Positions 28,426 to 37,100 of a DNA stretch of 64,000 nucleotides are shown piece by piece. The notes under the pieces are model-generated. The model did not search any database, was not told the origin of the DNA, and worked only from the letters and a program-made list of their open reading frames with translations. A program made the position numbers and the translations under genes. The number at the start of each line of letters is the position of its first letter. Position 1 is the stretch's first letter. Source of the DNA: Clostridiaceae bacterium (GTDB lineage: Bacteria > Bacillota > Clostridia > Lachnospirales > Lachnospiraceae); contig CAJTGE010000007.1 in NCBI GenBank assembly GCA_910575795.1, positions 62,826 through 126,825 of the forward strand. The letters run 5' to 3'.

Positions 28426-29682
28426 GTGGCAGGCATAGTGAACCGTGAAAAGCGGAGAATGGATTTTCTTAAAAAAGTGAATGAAAAGGCGGATGAAGAG
28501 CTGAAAGAAGCGGTACGGCGGCTGAAGGAGGATCAGGACAGGATGCGGGATCGCCTGAAGGTCTTCTGGAAGCCGTTTTTGGATGGGCTGCAAAGTGAAT
28601 ACGGGCAGCTTGAGGCAGCGGGGAGCGCCGGCCCGCTTTCCTTCTCCTACCTCTCCTTTCTGCGGAGCGGGATACTGGACGGGGGGCCCTGGCTGCGCAT
28701 GGATTACTATGATTCCAGAGGACGCGCCTCGGATGTGGAGTGCGGGGGCTGCCCGGACGGATTTCCCGCGTTCCCATATCTCGACAAAGGGTTCAGGGAG
28801 ATCCGGGAACTGTTTGCCGGCCAGTCGCAGGCGGGCGCGTATCTGGCGGATCCGATCCTGTATGATCTGGCGGATCGCTACAGTGAGGAGATGGAGCCCC
28901 TGGTACTGGAATCGCTGTTTACGCTCATTGAGGAAGAGGGGGAGAGGTGGTATGGTTCCGGCAATGTACGTTTTTTTGCAGGGGATTTTCTGGACATGGC
29001 TGAGCCGGCTGCTGAGTGGAGGGACGGGAAGCTGCGCGCGCTCCAGGCAGGGGTGAAGCGGCAAAGGAGAGGAAAGGGAAAAGGCATGGGCTGGGAGGAC
29101 GAGAGGGTCGTTCATATGCAGAATGAAGAGAGGAAAAAGAAATATTGCAACCTGGATACAGGGATGTACATAAAGGAAGAGCTGATTTGTTTTGAAAGGT
29201 TTCATATAGATGAAATGGGCTTCAGCCTGGTTTTGCCCAGGGGCTTTGCAAGGCTTGATGAGGGGGCGTTAAAAAGAAAATACCCATCGCCGGACAGGCC
29301 GGATCTGGCGGTGGGGAATGAGGCGGGGGACGTGGTTTTTGCGTTCAGCGCGCTGAAAGATGCCATCACGGGCAGCGAATTCAGGAAACAGACTGTACAG
29401 TCGCTTAAGGGACTGATGAGCTGCGCAAACCCGTCGCTTGGCTTTCTGGACGAGGGGGAGGAGGAGAGCGGGGACAGCATGCTTAACTGGTTTGACTTTA
29501 AGAGCTATGTTATCACAGGGACGCTTTACAACCTCGCCTCGGTGATTTCATTCAGGGACCGGAGCGTGCTGGGGATGTTTTCCTGCCCTTATGAGCTCAG
29601 CCCATGGTGGAAGCCGGTTTACTTAAAAGTATTGGAGACATTTGGCAGCCGTTCAGACAGGCCTGCGCAATGCTTGCGCTGA
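28426..29682 (+). CDS. Adaptor-DcrB fusion: putative effector-loading chaperone
   Basis: About 418 residues from GTG 28426, chosen because AAGGAGG (28411-28417) sits 8 bases before it. An ATG at 28405 lacks such a site. The N-terminal 225 or so residues are helical and resemble the adaptor at 6754 in composition and order (EADEELKEAVRRLKE-like helices, GPWLRMDYYDSRGRA, LESLFTLIEEEG). Residues about 240-410 match the DcrB-like chaperone at 6053 (YCNLDTGMYIKEEL, FSLVLPRGFARLDEGALKRK, DVVFAFSALKDA). A fusion of two neighbours elsewhere in the same island argues that they work together. It is followed by vgrG D. Confidence 0.6.
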   Translation: MAGIVNREKRRMDFLKKVNEKADEELKEAVRRLKEDQDRMRDRLKVFWKPFLDGLQSEYGQLEAAGSAGPLSFSYLSFLRSGILDGGPWLRMDYYDSRGRASDVECGGCPDGFPAFPYLDKGFREIRELFAGQSQAGAYLADPILYDLADRYSEEMEPLVLESLFTLIEEEGERWYGSGNVRFFAGDFLDMAEPAAEWRDGKLRALQAGVKRQRRGKGKGMGWEDERVVHMQNEERKKKYCNLDTGMYIKEELICFERFHIDEMGFSLVLPRGFARLDEGALKRKYPSPDRPDLAVGNEAGDVVFAFSALKDAITGSEFRKQTVQSLKGLMSCANPSLGFLDEGEEESGDSMLNWFDFKSYVITGTLYNLASVISFRDRSVLGMFSCPYELSPWWKPVYLKVLETFGSRSDRPAQCLR

Positions 29683-29706
29683 CCGTACGAATGCGCAGCG
29701 GCCGCA

Positions 29707-29749
29707 GGCATACGGCCTATCGCGAAGCGGTTCTAAGCGGCCGTATGCC
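29707..29749. repeat. Palindrome, second copy of the CGGCATACGGCC-type hairpin
   Basis: Arms GGCATACGGCC (29707-29717) and GGCCGTATGCC (29739-29749) with a 21-base loop ending TTCTAAGC. The loop resembles that of the hairpin at 15492-15538 (ATTCTAAAT). It lies between the adaptor-DcrB fusion and vgrG D. No T-run follows. Confidence 0.65.
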
Positions 29750-29789
29750 GGCAGGGCGGCGGTAAGGTGTGGAGAAAGGAGAGGGGAAT

Positions 29790-31152
29790 ATGAAAGCAGT
29801 AAATCTTGGCAGCGGGCCGTATCATTTTAAATCGATTTTAAGCTGCAGGATAGAGAAGACGGTAAACAGCCATTTCAGGGCGGAGGTGTCAGGCTATACG
29901 GCGGATTCCGTGGAGGAGGCGCTGCGGATTTCGGAGCAGAAGGAGCCGTTTGTCATCTATGCAGAGGAAGAAGGGGAGAAGCGGTCCATTTTCAGGGGGA
30001 AGGTGCGCGGGCTGCATATCCGTGCGGAAGGGGATCTGAAGATCGTGACTGTCCGCGCAGAGTCTAATACCTGCCTTCTGGACGGGGAACGCCATACCAG
30101 GGCCTTCCAGGATCCGGACTGGACATACCGCGATATCGTCCGCTCCATTGCCGGAAAAGAGAAGGCGTCGGTGATTTATTATGCGGGAAAGAGCGGACGG
30201 ACCGGCGGCCTGACCGTGCAGTATGAGGAGTCGGACTGGGAATTCCTGAAGCGCCTGGCGGCCAGGGCGGGGACGGTTTTAACGCCGGACTGCACGAATG
30301 ACTCCATTTGTTTTTATTTTGGGATCCCGGATCAGAAGGAAAAGGCGGCCGCAGGGCCAGGGGAGAGCCCGGAGGTGTCGGTCATCGACGCAGACGGCCC
30401 CGGAAAGCGGATTCTGGAATTCCGTCTGGTTTCCAGGGAAATCTGGGAGCTGTGCACGCCGGTTGAGGTTATGGGGACAGAGGCTCTCGTATACAGCATA
30501 CAGGGAAGGCTGGAGGGGGAGGAAATGATCTGGGATTACCGCTTGAGGAGGCCGGCTGATTTTGAACCCGGGGAGGCGTATAATGCGCGTATAACCGGGG
30601 CCTCCCTGTTCGGGAGGGTGACAGATACCAGAAGGGAATTCATACGGCTTAAGCTGGAATGCGGGGATGAGTGTACGCCCGGGAACGCGGTATGGTACCC
30701 GTTTGCCACGGTTTACACCTCGCCGGACGGGAACGGCTGGTATTTTATGCCGGAAAAAGGGGAGCGGGCGAGGCTCTGCTTCCCGGATAAAAAGGAGAAG
30801 CACGCGTATGCGGTAAACAGCGCCTGGCTGGAGGACGCGCCCGGCCGGAAAAATGATCCGGATGTCAAGTTTATCCGGACGTCCTCCGGAAAGGAGATAC
30901 GCCTTGCGCCGGATTCTGTCCTGCTCACCAACCACAAAGGGATGTCGGTGCGGATAGACGATAAATAAGGGATCGAAATCAGGAGCCGGGAAAATATTGA
31001 TCTGAACGCAGAGGAGGGGGATCACCCTGTCCAGCGGCGGGTCATTGAAAATGGACTCGGAAAGCGGCATTGTCATGAACCAGGGGGGCAACTCCATCAC
31101 GATCCGCGACGGGATCTGCGTGAACGGCACGAGAGTGCGCCTGAGACGCTGA
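29790..31152 (+). pseudogene. VgrG-like spike protein (copy D), C-terminal spike cut off
   Basis: Start ATG 29790 behind AGGAGAGGGG. Codons run through the gp27-like half (RSIFRGKVRGLHIRAEGDLK, DPDWTYRDIVRSIAGK, EESDWEFLKRLAA) and OB fold (SLFGRVTDTRREFIRL, WYPFATVYTSPDGNGWYFMP) to a TAA at 30966-30968. Beyond it the frame continues (GIEIRSRENIDLNAEEG) to a G5 tract at 31016-31020, after which the spike sense moves one frame (TLSSGGSLKMDSESG, ITIRDGICVNGTRVRLRR) and ends at 31152. The 393-residue product would keep fold and OB domain but lack the spike tip. Two separate lesions point to decay. Confidence 0.7.
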
Positions 31153-31268
31153 TGTACGGACACACTTACATTTTGCCAAATGATCCGCCTGAATGAATTT
31201 CCGGTCTGCAGGGCGGAGGGAGGTAACTGTATGGTATTACAGGAATATAAAATGAAGGAGCGGTAATC

Positions 31269-31621
31269 ATGGAAGATGAAATTTATGGTTATTCCACAGA
31301 AGTTATCAGTGAATTTGTCGGATCCAAAAGCGGGGAGTACATAGAACGTTTCAGAAGCTTGAAAACAAAGCGAAAATTCAACTTAGCTGCGGCGTTTTTT
31401 GGAGGCTTTTGGTTTGGTTACAGAAAAATATGGTCAGAGGGAACGGGGATTCTGCTTTTTTTATGTTGATAAGGCTTATACCGGTTTACAGATGTACTGC
31501 GTATGCTGTGCAACTGACTATATTTGGATTTACGGCGGATAAACTGTACTGGAGGAATATAAAAAAAGAATCGATTTCAGCCACCTTCCGGATGTGGTTC
31601 GCGGGAAAAAGCCTGGAGTGA
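31269..31621 (+). pseudogene. DUF2628-like small membrane protein, frameshifted at T7
   Basis: The first frame (MEDEIYGYSTEVISEFVG, then LAAAFFGGFWFGYRKIW) ends at 31469 just after a T7 tract (31456-31462). The continuation in another frame reads FFMLIRLIPVYRCTAYA and GFTADKLYWRNIKKE to 31621. Together they match the DUF2628 pattern: a hydrophobic core with FFxGxFWFxYRKxW and a later ADxLYxxxIKK. Usual function unknown. It is probably inactive. Confidence 0.55.
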
Positions 31622-31956
31622 TAACTGCATGTAAGGAGTGCAAAGGAGTTTCTGCTGAGAAAGGAATCGTGATGCTGGTTTTAGCATGGGCCTGAAACGA
31701 ACAGAGAATTTCTGCATGCGTATACTAATACGTGTAATAGCAATGTTCTTTAGTATCAGAAGCAATAAAAGCACAACAGGAGGATGCGTATGAGATGGCC
31801 AGACAAAAAGAAAACCTCGTATGAGGACGAAGAGACAGAGCAGATATATTTAGAACTGTACTGTCACAAAATATGGATCAGGACGGCTGGAACCGAGAAT
31901 TAGGATTTGAAGGAGCTGATAGTAAAGAACGCACTATAGAGTGCGGAGATCTATTA
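31622..31956 (+). other. Degenerate stretch with a 37-codon frame
   Basis: No clear gene. A 37-codon frame (31790-31903, MRWPDKKKTSYEDEE) has an AGGAGG ribosome site 6 bases ahead and ends at TAG. It could be a truncated gene start, and I do not recognise it. The rest has stops in all frames and low coding signal. The right limit is the inverted-repeat element at 31957. Confidence 0.35.
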
Positions 31957-32106
31957 TGTACTCTCGGAATCTTGCTGCGCCTGATTTTGTGAGATGATTT
32001 TTTGTCAGATGTGCACAAATTTATGAGGCGTACGTTGATTAAATTTGGGTGCATCTGGCGGAAAATCAGCCGCAAAAGCAGGCGCAGAGAGATTCCGAGA
32101 GTCTAT
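31957..32106. repeat. ~146-bp inverted-repeat element (copy 1)
   Basis: Ends TACTCTCGGAATCT and AGATTCCGAGAGT form terminal inverted repeats. Inside is a second, imperfect stem (ATGTGCACAAATTTATGAGGC with TAAATTTGGGTGCAT). The reverse complement of nearly the whole sequence lies at 34266-34411. No protein is encoded, so it is a MITE-like or REP-like element. The two copies flank the RsiV-like pseudogene and rnpB in opposite orientation. Confidence 0.7.
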
Positions 32107-32161
32107 TTATATGAAAAGGAGCAAAAGAGAATGAACGAGCTATTTTGGTGATACGGATTAT

Positions 32162-32447
32162 CTGCGGTTCAGCGATTATATTACGTTCAGTCGGATCGAC
32201 GGAGAACTGTGGGAAGGAGGAGACATTTTACTTTGAAAACGACGGGTAGATGCAGAATATTTTTGACGGGACGAAGTAAGGAACGGTGAATAAGGAGAGG
32301 AAGGAGCCGGATCCATATGGCGGTTATACAGAAAGTATCTATAACTTTGCGATGGATGAACAGTGCGCTTATATAAATATGTATTATTATACTATCATAC
32401 CTCGGGGACATGCTGTTTTAAAATTCGATTTAGATACATTGAGATAA
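32162..32447 (+). pseudogene. Scattered RsiV-like and effector-tail fragments
   Basis: 32162-32213 keeps RFSDYITFSRIDGEL, an RsiV-like core strand. 32214-32283 is the third copy of the effector-tail remnant (TFYFENDG, then TAG, then MQNIFDGTK). 32308-32447 is an RsiV-like C-terminus (YTESIYNFAMDEQCAYINMY, then VLKFDLDTLR and TAA). The effector-tail fragment sits inside the RsiV-like gene, another junction of effector and immunity sequence. No start or full frame remains. Confidence 0.55.
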
Positions 32448-32467
32448 AGAAGCGGGAGGAAAACGTT

Positions 32468-33654
32468 ATGGGGCGAAGACTGCTCTCTGTGCTCATGGCT
32501 TTACTGCTCATTCGATCCGATTTCCGGAATACGGAAAAAGCTTTTAGGAACGCGCCGTCTGGGCATCTGCCCGCGCCTCTTTACGCCGCGTCCGGCGGCA
32601 GGATGTGTTACCAGGCAAATTATGTGATGCCGCCTCTGGATTCGGAGCTGGAAGACGAATGCTGTTCACAGGGGATTGGAATCATCAGAAATTATATTCT
32701 CAGGGAGGACACGTCTGATATAGAGGTATGTTACCCTGCCATCGTGAGCAGGGATAAGACGCGCGACAGAAGCATAAACCAGTTAATAGAAGGCCATATA
32801 TCCGAATTCATAAATACGTGGAGCGATGCGCATCAGAATGATGACGAGTTTACCTATATCATGAACCTGAATTTCGAGATCACTTACTTAAGCGATGCAT
32901 TTATCAGTATTTCCTATATCGGATATATGAATATGAAATCGATCTGGACAGAGTGAGGGAATATTTGGATCCGGATATTCTCGGCAGGATTCCGCTTACA
33001 GCTACAAACAGGAGGACAGGCCGGCTGGCCACGGACGACAGCTTCTGCGTATGCGGCATGGAGATCGAGACCGAGGGCAAAGTCATTTACGAGGAAAATT
33101 GGCGCAACACAGAGTTCCGTTACCCATCGTTCCACAGAGAAAACCGGGCGCAGAGTGAGGTTATAAACAATTTAATCGAAAAAAATGTGATGGAAATCAT
33201 AGAAAAGGAGAGAAGCCGGTTTGCCTCCGGCCAGGAGTTTTATCTGAATCTTACCTACGAAATCAAATACATAAGCGATTCATTTATCAGCATCGCCTTT
33301 ACAGGAAAGGGCGGGAGGCGCAGCCATCCAGAGGATCGTTTTTATACGCTGAATATCGATGTAAAGAAACGCACAACGGTCGGGCCGCGGGGTTTAACAG
33401 GGGACAGGGAGACAGAACAGATATTTCATTCCCTGAAAGCCGGCCAATTTGAAAGCATCCGCAGGTGGAAGTCCTGTATGCCGGATCCGTTTGTCCCGGA
33501 CATCGGTTCCCACAGCCCGGACGGCCGGGAAGCGAATTTGGACAGGGCCGGCGTTCAGTTTTATGTCTGCGGGGATTCGTTCGTTGTTGTGGTGTTAAAG
33601 GAGGATGGCTATTATGAGTATACGATAGAACTGGACAAAGCAATGCTGTACTGA
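32468..33654 (+). pseudogene. Tandem RsiV-like (DUF3298) genes fused by deletion
   Basis: ATG 32468 opens a signal-type segment (LLSVLMALLLIR) and an RsiV-like domain (GIIRNYILREDTSDIEV, ITYLSDAFISISYIG). It then jumps, out of frame, to what should be its own end (YEYEIDLDRVREYLDPD) and stops at 32956. A second domain of the same family continues to 33654 (EGKVIYEENWRNTEF, IKYISDSFISIAFTGKG, YYEYTIELDKAML) without its own signal or ribosome site. An internal deletion in the first copy explains the layout. A product from GTG 32953 would be cytoplasmic. G+C is higher than in the 13408/14355 relatives. Confidence 0.55.
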
Positions 33655-33663
33655 ATACGGTTC

Positions 33664-33692
33664 GTAGCAGTTCAGGCTGTCTGAACTGTTAC
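33664..33692. repeat. GTTCAG/CTGAAC palindrome
   Basis: Arms GTAGCAGTTCAG (33664-33675) and CTGAACTGTTAC (33681-33692) around a 5-base loop. It lies just after the last island gene and before the rnpB promoter. One of at least five copies of this family in the window (6626, 15538, 38647, 59303). Confidence 0.65.
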
Positions 33693-33733
33693 TGCGGTTC
33701 ACCTGCCGCGGAGCAGGGAAGGTCTGTTCGTGC

Positions 33734-33762
33734 TGGACAGAAGCAGAAAATTGTGATACACT
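33734..33762 (+). promoter_or_regulatory. Promoter of rnpB
   Basis: TGGACA (33734-33739), a 17-base spacer and TACACT (33757-33762) form a sigma-A-type promoter ending about 14 bases before the predicted 5' end of the RNase P RNA. Confidence 0.6.
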
Positions 33763-33775
33763 AATACCACTCTGA

Positions 33776-34142
33776 GTAAGATAAATGGCCGCAGCTGCAG
33801 GCGCCGAAAGGCCGCAGGTGAGGAAAGTCCGGGCTTCACAGGGCAGGATGCCAGATAACGTCTGGTGGAGGCGACTCCAAGGACAGTGCAACAGAAATAT
33901 ACCGCCGCAGGCTGGCGCGTATGGCCAAAAGGCCGCCCGCGCCAGCCTGCGGTAAGGGTGGAAGGGCAGTGTAAGAGACTACCGCCCGGCTGGCAACAGC
34001 CGGGGCACATGTAAACCCCATCCGAAGCAAGGCCGAACAGGGGGCGCAAGGCGGCCCGTCTGCTCCCGGGTAGGCCGCTGGAGCCGGCCGGCGACGGCCG
34101 GCCTGGATAGATGGCCATTCACGACATAACCCGGCTTATCGT
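33776..34142 (+). ncRNA. rnpB: RNase P RNA
   Basis: Recognised from the conserved core: GAGGAAAGTCCGGGCTTC near the 5' end, ACAGAAATATACCGCC, GGTAAGGGTGGAAGGG, then AGAGACTACCGC, AAACCCCATCCGAAGCAAGG, and GGATAGATGGCCATTCACGA near the 3' end. It is a bacterial type-A architecture with an extended GC-rich helix in the middle. The RNA is the catalytic subunit that trims tRNA 5' leaders. Ends are placed by pairing AGATAA at the 5' end with TTATC at 34136-34140 and could be off by several bases. It marks the switch from island to backbone. Confidence 0.92.
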
Positions 34143-34191
34143 TTTGCTCAAGTGTACAGGAGGATGCGTTCTGCGCGTCTTCCTGTTTGCA

Positions 34192-34273
34192 TTTGGGGAT
34201 TTTGCAGGCATATGGATGGGAATGATGTACTCTTTGGGGATTTTGCAGGCATACGGATGGGAATGATGTACTC
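34192..34273. repeat. 41-bp direct repeat, two copies
   Basis: Units 34192-34232 and 34233-34273 differ at one base (TATGGATGG versus TACGGATGG). Each ends in GGAATGATGTACTC, which in the second unit is also the start of the element at 34266. Non-coding, between rnpB and yaaA. Confidence 0.7.
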
Positions 34274-34411
34274 CCGGAATCTCTCTGCACCTGCCTTTGC
34301 GGCTGATTTTCCGCCAGATGCGCACAAATTTAATCCACGTACGCCTCATAAATTTGTGCGCATCTAAAATCATCTCACAAAATCAGGCGCAGCGAGATTC
34401 CGGAAGTACAT
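34266..34411. repeat. ~146-bp inverted-repeat element (copy 2, opposite orientation)
   Basis: Terminal inverted repeats ATGTACTCCCGGAATCT and AGATTCCGGAAGTACAT bound a sequence that is the reverse complement of the 31957 copy. The inner stem (GATGCGCACAAATTTA / TAAATTTGTGCGCATC) is near-perfect here. It lies just upstream of yaaA and could affect its expression. A short derivative lies at 41920. Confidence 0.75.
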
Positions 34412-34435
34412 AAGGCAGAACGGAGGAACGAGAGG

Positions 34436-35188
34436 ATGAAAATCATCATTTCACCGGCAAAAAAGATGGTTGTGGATACAGACAGCCTGAAAGCAGAGGG
34501 AACCCCCTGCTTCCTGGATGAGGCGAAGCGGCTTCTGGCCCGGATCCGGGAGCTGGATTTTGCTCAGGCAAAGGCGCTGTGGAAGTGCAGCGATAAGCTT
34601 GCAAAGCTGAATTACGAACGGTTTGCGGCGATGGATTTGGAACGCGGCGCGACGCCGGCGGTGTTATCGTATGAGGGCCTGCAGTATCAGCATCTGTCCC
34701 CGCGCGTGATGACAGCAGAGAGCCTGCGCTACCTGGAAGAGCATGTATGGATCCTGTCAGGCTTTTACGGGGCGCTTAAGCCATTCGACGGCGTGACGCC
34801 ATACCGTCTGGAGATGGGGGCCGGCCTTGAGGTGGATGGAAGCCGGAATCTGTACGTGTTCTGGGGCGATAAGATATACCGCGCGGTGATGGCCGGCGGG
34901 GATACGGCGGTGAACCTGGCCTCAAAAGAATATTCGCAGGCGGTGGAGGCGTACATAAAACCGGGCGACCGCCTGATTACCGTGGAATTTGCGGAAATCA
35001 TACAGTGTGCGGACGGCCCCAAAACGCGGCAAAAGGGAACGCTGGCAAAGATGGCCAGAGGGGAGATGGTACGCTTTATGGCTGAAAACGGGATAACGGA
35101 TCCGGAGGGAATGAAAGCGTTCTCTCAGTTGGGGTTCCGGTATGAAGAAGGGCTGTCGGATGAGGGTAAAATGGTATTTGTGAGGTAA
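34436..35188 (+). CDS. yaaA: Peroxide-stress protein YaaA
   Basis: 250 residues, full family length. The start MKIIISPAKKMVV is the family signature, followed by LYVFWGDKIYRAV, LASKEYSQAV and a C-terminal FRYEEGLSDEGKMVFVR. YaaA lowers the free iron available for Fenton chemistry under peroxide stress in E. coli, and its fold includes a DNA-binding-like element. It is cytoplasmic. The ORF is followed immediately by a MITE-like element whose first base is the last base of the stop codon. Start ATG 34436 follows GGAGGAACGAGAGG. Confidence 0.9.
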   Translation: MKIIISPAKKMVVDTDSLKAEGTPCFLDEAKRLLARIRELDFAQAKALWKCSDKLAKLNYERFAAMDLERGATPAVLSYEGLQYQHLSPRVMTAESLRYLEEHVWILSGFYGALKPFDGVTPYRLEMGAGLEVDGSRNLYVFWGDKIYRAVMAGGDTAVNLASKEYSQAVEAYIKPGDRLITVEFAEIIQCADGPKTRQKGTLAKMARGEMVRFMAENGITDPEGMKAFSQLGFRYEEGLSDEGKMVFVR

Positions 35189-35479
35189 GGAACTGTCTCG
35201 AAATATAGTAAACGACAAAATAATTTGTCGTTTACTACGGGGGATGCGCACGATTTTGCAAAGGTAGATGCTGCGTTTCACGCAGCGCAAAATCGGCGCA
35301 GTGAACGCCAAAAACAAAAAATTTTTGTCGTTCACTATAACTTCCCATATTCCTTGTCTTTTTCTCCGGGAGCGCTGCTCAAAAATCAGTTACATAGCCC
35401 GCTATGCGCCTGATTTTTGAGCAGCGCTCCCGAAGAAAAATCCTGCGGACTAATGGGAAGTTATTTCGAGACAGTTCCT
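35188..35479. repeat. 292-bp MITE-like element with 18-bp perfect terminal inverted repeats
   Basis: Left end AGGAACTGTCTCGAAATA (35188-35205) and right end TATTTCGAGACAGTTCCT (35462-35479) are perfect complements. Inside are two more strong palindromes: TAGTAAACGACAAA with TTTGTCGTTTACTA (about 35205-35236), and a perfect 22-bp stem between 35369-35390 and 35408-35429. No transposase is encoded. It must have moved with help in trans. A terminal fragment lies at 20631. Confidence 0.8.
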
Positions 35480-35494
35480 AATGGCCGGGAAGAT

Positions 35495-35548
35495 AAAGCC
35501 GCCAGCGGCCGGTTCTTTACGGATGCGGAACCGGCCGCTGGCGGCTTT
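35495..35548. terminator. Bidirectional terminator hairpin after pyrI
   Basis: A perfect 21-bp stem (35495-35515 with 35528-35548, arms starting AAAGCCGCCAGCG) and a 12-base loop. The arms begin with AAA and end with TTT, but no long T-run follows on either strand. It stands 34 bases beyond the pyrI stop and probably ends pyrBI transcription. Confidence 0.65.
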
Positions 35549-35581
35549 GTTACAACAACACGATCCAGAACGCCGCCCCTC

Positions 35582-36013
35582 CTATTTATGCGAAGAATGC
35601 TTCTCATCGCAATACTGACAGCGGTAAATCTCCTTTTTCGGATCCGCCAGATAGAAAATATGCGGCAGCTCCTGTTCAATGGAAGTGATGCAGCGGGGAT
35701 TTTTGCAGGAGATGACATTGGTGATGATCTTCGGCAGCTTCACCCGCTTTTTCTCCACGATCTCCCCGTCCTTTATGATATTGATGGTGATCTTGTGATC
35801 AATATAGCCCAGCACGTCTAAGTTGACCAGGTTCAAGCCGCCGTCGATTTTGATAATGTCCTTTATTCCCATCTTACGGCTTTTGGCATTTTTGATGATG
35901 GCAATCTGGCAGTCCAGCCGATCCAGTCCCAGTTTAAAATAGATGTCCATGCTTTTTCCGGCCTGGATGTGATCCAGGACGATGCCTTCTGTTAATCCGC
36001 TGATATTTAACAT
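35582..36013 (-). CDS. pyrI: Aspartate carbamoyltransferase regulatory chain
   Basis: 143 residues on the minus strand. The N-terminal allosteric domain ([20 protein letters not shown], then [17 protein letters not shown]) is followed by the zinc domain with CKNPRC and CQYC, the four cysteines that hold zinc and contact PyrB. In the known holoenzyme it gives CTP/ATP control of pyrimidine synthesis. Its ATG overlaps the pyrB TAA (ATGTTAA), so translation is coupled. Full length. Confidence 0.93.
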   Translation of the reverse strand: MLNISGLTEGIVLDHIQAGKSMDIYFKLGLDRLDCQIAIIKNAKSRKMGIKDIIKIDGGLNLVNLDVLGYIDHKITINIIKDGEIVEKKRVKLPKIITNVISCKNPRCITSIEQELPHIFYLADPKKEIYRCQYCDEKHSSHK

Positions 36014-36930
36014 GGCTGTTCCACCTCCAATAATGTCATGATCAGGGCCATTCTCACGTACACGCCGTACTGGACCTGTCTGAAATAAGCGGCGCGCGGG
36101 TCCTGATCCACCTCCACGGAGATCTCATTGACCCTCGGGAGCGGGTGCAGGACATACATGTCCTCCCTGGCCAGCTTCATCTTCTGTTTGTCAAGAATAT
36201 AACAATCCTTCATGCGGATATAATCCTCTTCGTTGAAGAAGCGCTCCCTCTGGACGCGGGTCATGTAGAGGATGTCCAGCTCCGGGATGGCGTCGTCTAA
36301 GTTTTCCACCTCGCGGTATGCGATCAGCCTGGCAGCCAGCACATCGTCCTTGATGTAGCTCGGCACGCGCAGCTCCGGCGGGGAAATGAGCACAAAGCGG
36401 ATCCCGGTATAGCGGGACAGGGCGTGGATCAGGGAGTGGACGGTACGGCCGAATTTCAGATCGCCGCACAGCCCGACAGTCAGATGATCCAGACGGCCCT
36501 TTAGCGCGCGGATGGTCATGAGGTCCGTCAGCGTCTGCGTGGGATGCTGGTGCCCGCCGTCGCCGGCGTTGATGACAGGGATCGAGGATTTGGTGGAAGC
36601 CACCAGAGGAGCGCCCTCTTTGGGATGGCGCATGGCGCAGATATCTGCGAAGCAGGAAACAACACGAATCGTATCAGAGACGCTCTCGCCCTTCGCGGCG
36701 GAGCTTGAATCAGCGTCTGCAAAGCCCAGCACGCTGCCGCCTAAGTTCAGCATCGCGGCTTCAAAGCTTAAGCGCGTCCGGGTGCTTGGTTCATAAAACA
36801 GGGTGGCAAGCTTTTTGCCGTCGCATACATGGGCGTATTTCTGAGGATTCGCCTCAATGTCAGAGGCCAGATCCAGAAGGCGGTCGATCTCATCCACAGA
36901 GAAGTCCATCGGATTAAGCAAATGTTTCAT
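36007..36930 (-). CDS. pyrB: Aspartate carbamoyltransferase catalytic chain
   Basis: 307 residues. Carbamoyl-phosphate site [16 protein letters not shown], then [29 protein letters not shown] and the late [10 protein letters not shown]. It catalyses carbamoyl phosphate plus aspartate to carbamoyl aspartate, the committed step of pyrimidine synthesis. ATG 36930 follows AAAGGAGAA. Upstream on the minus strand is a TATAAT-type -10 region and, at 36983-37007, a CCACAG/CTGTGG hairpin that may be regulatory. It forms an operon with pyrI only; the remaining pyr genes are not in this window. Confidence 0.95.
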   Translation of the reverse strand: MKHLLNPMDFSVDEIDRLLDLASDIEANPQKYAHVCDGKKLATLFYEPSTRTRLSFEAAMLNLGGSVLGFADADSSSAAKGESVSDTIRVVSCFADICAMRHPKEGAPLVASTKSSIPVINAGDGGHQHPTQTLTDLMTIRALKGRLDHLTVGLCGDLKFGRTVHSLIHALSRYTGIRFVLISPPELRVPSYIKDDVLAARLIAYREVENLDDAIPELDILYMTRVQRERFFNEEDYIRMKDCYILDKQKMKLAREDMYVLHPLPRVNEISVEVDQDPRAAYFRQVQYGVYVRMALIMTLLEVEQPC

Positions 36931-37100
36931 GTGGTTCTCCTTTGATTTTTGAGATTATTATATAGCATTTTTCGGGAGAATGCCACAGTTTTTTTATGCG
37001 GCTGTGGATAATAGCGACACATAAGCTGTCACATTTTATGTTGTATAATCGTCAAAAAAGATAAGCAGCCGTAAGTGGCTGCGGGAAAGGCGGTTATACT

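Noticed and set aside
34192..34273. CRISPR array
   Set aside because: Only two adjacent copies with no spacer between them and no cas genes nearby.
35225..35413. Small frame inside the 292-bp element
   Set aside because: It runs across the element's palindromes, has no ribosome site and would encode no transposase-like sequence.
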